The notes below the pieces were generated by a model. The model had not been told where the DNA came from, ran no database searches, and worked only from the letters and a program-made list of their open reading frames with translations. Positions 58,595-64,000 of a stretch of 64,000 bases of DNA are shown here, one piece after another. Position 1 is the first letter of the stretch, and every line of letters begins with the position of its first letter. This DNA comes from Gentiana macrophylla (Eukaryota; Streptophyta; Magnoliopsida; Gentianales; Gentianaceae), in contig CM047817.1 in NCBI GenBank assembly GCA_026214975.1, positions 58,152,246 to 58,216,245 of the forward strand, given 5' to 3'. Made by a program: the position numbers and the translations under genes.

Positions 58595-58684
58595 CCCTTC
58601 CCTGTTCGAATTTATTTTTATGTCATGTATGAGAAAAAAACGCAAAAAAAAGAAAAAAAAAATACGAACTAAAATTAAAAAATT

Positions 58685-58787
58685 AAAAAAAAAAAAGCCG
58701 AAAAAAGTAAGGGGAGGGCGGATGCTGCTGCAAGGATTCAAACTCAGGTGGTGATGAAAGAAGAAGGACTTTCAACCAACTCAGCTA
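58685..58787 (-). promoter_or_regulatory. tRNA-like Pol III module 2, opposite strand
   Basis: On the minus strand: A box TAGCTGAGTTGG (complement of 58776-58787), a perfect match to TRGCNNAGYNGG; B box AGTTTGAATCC (complement of 58734-58744); the same 43-base spacing; then T runs (A runs at 58701-58706 and 58685-58696). It points toward module 1. Confidence 0.6.
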
Positions 58788-60387
58788 GAAGGATTTTTAT
58801 TAAAGATCTGGAGCAGAAAATTCTTATACCAGTCGGTGGCTGCGCAATAATTTAGGGTTTATTTGTATTATCGATTAGATACGGGGGTACCAACGGTCCA
58901 TCTCAGTGGTATACGTTAACGCATTTATTTTCATGTTTGATAATTTATGTGAGATAACAATGCCATGACATGCATCATATTCATGAATTCAACTCCTAAC
59001 ATATGCATACATGTAGATAGTTAATCGTGATATTAATTAGGCTTGTATGAGAAGTAATTAATTTTGATTAATTTAGGTAATTAATTAAATTAATTAAAAC
59101 GAACGGAATTTTATCGGGATATAAAATTCACATGATAAGATTAAAATATATTTTTGGGATCTAAAAATCATTCGTGGATTTTAATTATGTAGTGACTATA
59201 AAAAATAATTTTAATAATTGAAAAAATTGTAAAATCCGGAAAAGTTCGACACAAACTGAGCAAAAGGTTCGAAAATTGGTTCGGTCGGTCAATAGGGCTT
59301 CGGCTCGACTTGACTCGACTTGTCCGTCCAAGTGTGGGGTTAGCCACGAGAGTCCGGCAAGGTCAAGCTATCCGGCGAGCTGAGGCTCAATGGGGCAACC
59401 TTAGCCCGATTTTCAACCCAGCACCCGCACACGTGCGACGTTAGCGTCGGGGGTCCCGCAAGGTCAAGCTATCCGGCAAGTTTTGGCTCAATGGGGAAGC
59501 CTTAGCCCGATTCATCCAGCAGTCATATATGAACCAACGAATCGGACGGGTCGGCTTAGCCAATCCCGACACCTTTCGGTGAACTCGGTTAAAGCTCAGC
59601 CAGGGTTTAATACCGATAAGTTGGTGATTACTTTTCAAGATTTATTGTTTTCAAATTATTGAGATAAAATTCTACAATCACAAATTTTTATCATGACAAA
59701 ATTAGGACCTCCTTTTTTAAATTCTTTGCGGAATTTTAGTTGTGTAGTGTCTACACAAGGAATTTCTAAATATTCCAAAAATTGGAAAATCATGAATATA
59801 GTGTCACTAGTTAGACGGTATTTGGAACCGATAAACTAGTGGGAGCTTTAAATTTTATGATTTATTGTTCTTTGAATTATTAGAAAAATCATGAAGTCCT
59901 AATGTATTAGGATTATAAAATTCTTAGCGAATTTAAATGTGTAGTCTACACATGGAATTTTAATAAATCCATAAAAATGGAAAATCGTGAATATGGTGAC
60001 ACTAGTTAGACGGTATTTGGAACCGATAAACTAGTGGGAGGATTAAATCAAATATTCGTGATCTATTGTTTTTTGGATTGTTAGAAAATTCTAAAATCCT
60101 AATGAGACTACCTAATTTTCAAAATAACGAGTGGGAGCGGGGAAGGTGACAACCGACCCCACGGTCACTGCTGTTGACACAAGCACGTGAGAGAATGGTG
60201 ACGCCTCATGCCGCTTTGATTTTGGCCCCCTACGGATGTCCTTCACCGCTATCAAAATTCAAGGCTTGGTTTCCGAAAGGATAGGATTTTGAGTACTCGT
60301 CGGCTCACTGACCTACCCGACGGCGGCATACTCGGGGCGTACTTAAAAATCTAAAACAGTAGGTCACACTCACAAGGATATTTTGGA

Positions 60388-61130
60388 AAAATCTTGGCTA
60401 AAAAAGGAAGGTAATCAATAATTAAATGGAGATGTCCGATTCTCAGTTAATTGTTGAGAGATTTTGTCTCAATTTAATCGTCACCTCTTTGACCTACCCT
60501 ACGGTGGCACTGTAGGTGTGAGATTAAATCCTTGGAATGGTAGGATAAAATGCATGAATGAAATCACGTTTATGATTCCTAAAATATATTATTTGTTGTG
60601 GTGTATGATTTTATTTATATTTCTGTCGTAATTTAATTTTGCAACTACATATCATCTCAAGGTATCTAAACTGCAAAACACGATAAATTGACTAGCGGTG
60701 ACTTCATAAAAGTGGAAAAGTAACAAGAACGTTGAACTCAATAATCGAAAATTCAAATTAATTTTTCGGAAGAGGATGTTCCTCTTAAGCCTTCAAACTT
60801 AAGTGACGTTGATAAGAATGTCACTGCTGTCACTTGTGTTGAACGAGAGACAAAACGAAATTAGTTCAAATATGGAGAATGATTTGGTGTCAATCTCACT
60901 AAACATCCCACAGTTTACGAGTAGTGTCTACTCAAATGAACTGCTAGTTCACGGCCATTTCCATTACAGAAAGCCAAGAATGGGAAGGTACATGTGTACA
61001 AGTGCAAGTCATCTAAACTAAATAAGTTAAAGGCTAAACCGAAACATTAATAAAAGAAAGCATAGGATAAGGAAAGTGATTTCGGATTACAAACCTATGA
61101 ATCCTTAGAGACTTTCTTAACCGATTAATT
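60388..61130 (+). other. Copia-A gag region (+)
   Basis: Corresponds to 22227-22970. A gag is expected between leader and integrase. Only short frames are present (the longest, 60803-61021, has 72 codons) and no capsid or CCHC motif is recognised. Confidence 0.5.
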
Positions 61131-63983
61131 TGACTCGGAAGCTAAAGTTCTTTTGTAAGAACAATGTAGTTGAGCATCCACGATGAAGAGTAGACAACGG
61201 GCAGTTATTTCAGCAAAAATAGTGGGAGTGATATAAGGAAACCAATTTTGGATTTTAATCCTTGAATATAACAGAAAAATTAATTTCTGTTTTCAGATTC
61301 GTTGGAACAAATGGATTCACATTCACATGGATAATATAGTTGCCTCAAAAAAGTGAATATGACATTTGTATATGATTCTGAGACTCGGACTTTTGTCTGA
61401 TAAAGTCAATACCACTAAGTAATGCTGAAAAGGTATATGTAACACATCATAAGCTATTAAGACAAATGGTTTCCGTATTAGGTAAACGATTCTTCAACAT
61501 CTATTAATTAGTGCATATATCCTAAAGATAAGATATGAAGACTGGCTAAGGGTGATTCCTATCTCCCAGTCTAAGAGCAGTATGTCAAAGGAAGAATGAC
61601 AAAGTTACCTTTCAATTAGGAAAAGGTAATACAGCTAAAGAAGCATCACAACTTGTTCATATTGACCTTCGGGGTCTTATGATGGATACAAACTAGTGGG
61701 AGCTTTTGAGTAGTGGACAATTTGTCTGATAGCTACTCTAAATTCCAATTAGTTTATCTAAATATTTGGAGGAATCTCTGATATTACCAGAGAAACAAGT
61801 ATTCCATGCTCAGATATAGGCTATAGCATAGTATTTGGAACTGATGCTCGGCCTACCTTCGAGTGAAACGATTTCACTGAAAGGATAAACCATGTATTGT
61901 CTTGTATAGTTATTGATATGCTACATTACACTGCTTAACTCAATAAAGATATTAGTTGCAAATAAAGGTTTACAATATTATGTAATACCGAGAAGTCTAC
62001 TTAGACGATGCTTATGAATTTTTGGATAAGAAGTGAACTACGTTTACTCCACTTCCGTAAATAGAGGAGTTTAGCACTGGGTGCTTCAATGTAGGACTAG
62101 AGAATTTGCATACACGTTCAGATGGTGACTGTTCAGGAAATATCTTGATACAATGAGTAAAAGGTTGGTTATAAGATTCTGAAGATCGGATAATGACGGT
62201 TGTACTGTCGCACCCTTTGTAAAAGAATGTTTAGATAACAAACTTAGAACTTGAAGTATAGTTACTCAAGGAGTTACTATCTAATTTAATCGGACCATAT
62301 CTAACATTGATTGTTGGGGGATAACACTAATAAATACTACTGAACCAGATCAGAATATTAAACCACCCAAATGCAGTGAGAGTATGGTTTTACCCATTGA
62401 CTCGCTGTGATTATGCAGACTTTACAGTCTGCTGGGGGTGATTGATAATCTATAGCCTTCTGGAAGGACTGTATAGGATTCTGATAAATGGTGGTTGGTA
62501 TAAAGCCATATACCTGTAAATGGTGTTTTGGTACTCCAGTTCTGTTCATACTCTTGTAGAACCAGTCTCAGGCCCAGTGGGAGTAAATGGATCTACATGC
62601 AAAATATTCGAATGAATGGGAAAGTTTATCTTTTCATTGCAAAACTAAGTGGTCTAGGGGTAATTCCCTGAGAAGTAGATAGTTAAACAGGGGTGATGCA
62701 CTGAAACTTTCTCACCACTCAGCCTTGCTTGACTCTATGGAAATCAGAAAGATTAACATGGGTGATGCCTTGAAACTTTCTTGCCGTATAATGGAGCTTA
62801 GATTCATTCAGAACGGATGTGTTTTAGCTTAAAGCCAATGGCAGATTGGCTGCCTATGCTTATATCCAGTGATGGATTAAAGCAAACCTCTAGGTCATTA
62901 AAAGTCACATGTTATGGAATGTGTGGGCTTGACCAGAATATTGATGAGTCTTTTGTAGACTGGAGAATCAATATTGGTAAAATGGTAGACATTAGTGTTA
63001 ATAAAAGATAACACTGCAACAGTTGGAAAAAACATGGGTGTGTTATCTGAAGTCAAAAACTGACGATCCAAAGCTTCTTTGAATCAAAGAAGTGGACTAT
63101 ATTGTTAGAATTTGATTCGGTTGAATTCATGAGAACAAGTTGTTGGCAATATCCCATCCATCTTATTGGTTAAAGAAGATAATTCATTTTTGAATGCAGA
63201 ATTCAACGAGAGGATTCCTACCCAACCCCTCACAGAATAATTCTCTTAGTCTTCGGATCTAGAGAAAATGGGATAGATTCTCTTTTGGATAGAGAAAGTC
63301 AGGTTATTAAAAGTCAATAAAAGTCGTGTCTGGGATTCGGACGTTGAAAGCAGTTTAGTGCATCCTCAAGTATCTTTAGAGAACGAGGAATCATACGTTT
63401 CTGTATTTGGGTGCAAACCTGAGTATTGTTGACTACACTGGTTCTGATTTTTGTCGGATTAAGGATGATCATGAATCGATCTCAGACTCAGTGTTTACTC
63501 ATAGTGATGGAGCTATAGACTGGAGCAATCTAGCATTACCAATCCGACTTTGTAAGTCAAATACATAGCAGCTTCTGGAGCAGCTAGAGAGGCAGTATAG
63601 CTTGAAAGGTTCATTCCTGATCTGGGATTATTTCCACTTCTGTGTAAGTCGATATCACTTCGGTTTGAAAATAGTTGAGAGGTAGCTTAAGCAAAAGATC
63701 TTCGCAGTCAAAAAAGGACAAAAGCATATTGAGGGAAAGTACTATCTTCTCAGACAGACCGTGTAGAGAGGCGACGTTTCGGTCCTAAATGATCGCCTCG
63801 AAACCGACAACCTGCTGATCAGTTTAACCAAGTCGCGTGGCATCTAATGTCACTGATAAGCGCTTGAGGGGTATGAAATTGGGAGATATGTCTCATCTGC
63901 TTTAGAGCAAGTGGGAGAATGTTGTGGATAGAAAGAATAAGGGTGTGGTGCTCTAAAAACAATCATTGCATGTCTTTACGGGC
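61130..63983 (+). pseudogene. Copia-A pol (+), host element
   Basis: The best-preserved copy. GAG-pre-integrase end: RLAKGDSYLPV, stop, EQYVKGRMTKLPF (61543-61610). Integrase start: LVHIDLRGLM (61654-61683). RNase H: from 63350 sixty codons in one frame read A-V-stop-CILKYL-stop-RTRNHTFLYLG, then VDYTGSDFCRIKDDHESISD and VFTHSDGAI. The end HIEGKYYLLRQTV, stop, RGDVSVLNDRLETDNL lies at 63715-63810. Reverse-transcriptase catalytic motifs are not recognisable in the expected interval (61900-63300). Confidence 0.78.
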
Positions 63984-64000
63984 AAGTGGGAGATTGTTAG
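63984..64000 (+). repeat. Polypurine tract and start of 3' LTR A5
   Basis: CAAGTGGGAGAT followed by TGTTAG at 63995, where the window ends. A further copy of the same tract is at 63908. The LTR body lies outside the window. Confidence 0.8.

Larger units (their letters stand above)
58498..60387 (+). other. Copia-A leader (+), resumed
   Basis: Matches the reverse complement of 52948-54690. It starts in the first tRNA-like module and contains the leader duplications and GC-rich block (59290-59530). Three AGTGGGAG octamers lie at about 59837, 60027 and 60130. No coding frame recognised. Confidence 0.72.
3075..64000 (+). mobile_element. Host Ty1/copia element Copia-A (+), heavily nested
   Basis: This span is one plus-strand copia element opened up by later insertions. 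Its own parts are LTR A1 (3075-3446 and 13506-14947), the primer site at 14950, the first 200 bases of leader (to about 15157), then the remaining leader, gag region and pol at 58498-63994, and the first six bases of a 3' LTR at 63995. The assignment rests on the leader stopping near base 210 of the internal region at 15157 and resuming at about base 260 of the same leader at 58498, in the same orientation. The intervening 43 kb is other Copia-A material plus nested elements. The alternative is a rearranged tandem array rather than one host element. Confidence 0.6.

Overview
This window is plant nuclear DNA, most likely heterochromatin of a flowering plant, made almost entirely of nested, decayed transposable elements. 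The basis for 'plant' is the set of lineages present: an Athila-type Ty3/gypsy element with a tRNA-Asp primer site, a Tekay/Del-type gypsy with a chromodomain-like end, a Tat-type gag, Ty1/copia elements primed by initiator tRNA-Met, and a Helitron encoding both RepHel and a replication-protein-A-like protein. I found no ordinary host gene, rRNA gene or functional tRNA gene. Every coding region seen is broken.

Layout, outside in. (1) 1-3074: a LINE relic, then a Tat-type leader and gag fragment. (2) 3075 to the window end: a plus-strand Ty1/copia element, here called Copia-A, whose 5' LTR (A1) starts at 3075, whose primer site is at 14950, and whose gag-pol and 3' LTR start lie at 58498-64000. 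(3) Inside the 5' LTR of Copia-A is a complete Athila element, 3447-13505, with 5-bp target duplications (TTGTC). (4) Between the Copia-A leader start (about 15157) and its continuation (58498) sits about 43 kb of further Copia-A sequence, mostly inverted: LTR A2 (-), internal (-), internal (+) with truncated LTR A3 (+), leader (-), LTR A4 (-), partial internal (-). (5) Nested in that block are a Tekay-like gypsy (22971-28874) and a second copia element, Copia-B (33445-52942, target duplication ACGAG). (6) A 10.3-kb Helitron (34894-45149) sits between A and T inside the 5' LTR of Copia-B, which makes it one of the youngest events.

How the parts relate. Boundaries of the nested elements were fixed by comparing filled and empty copies within the window. 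All four Copia-A RNase H copies share the same two nonsense codons, so the family probably spread, or was duplicated, after losing its own polymerase. The head-to-head A1/A2 LTRs form a large inverted repeat whose two promoters converge. The Copia-A leader carries two convergent tRNA-like Pol III modules with A box, B box and T-run, and the element is rich in the octamer AGTGGGAG found at its polypurine tract. These are the observations I would follow up first.

Limits: all boundaries and alignments were made by eye. Identities, ages and family names below superfamily level are estimates.
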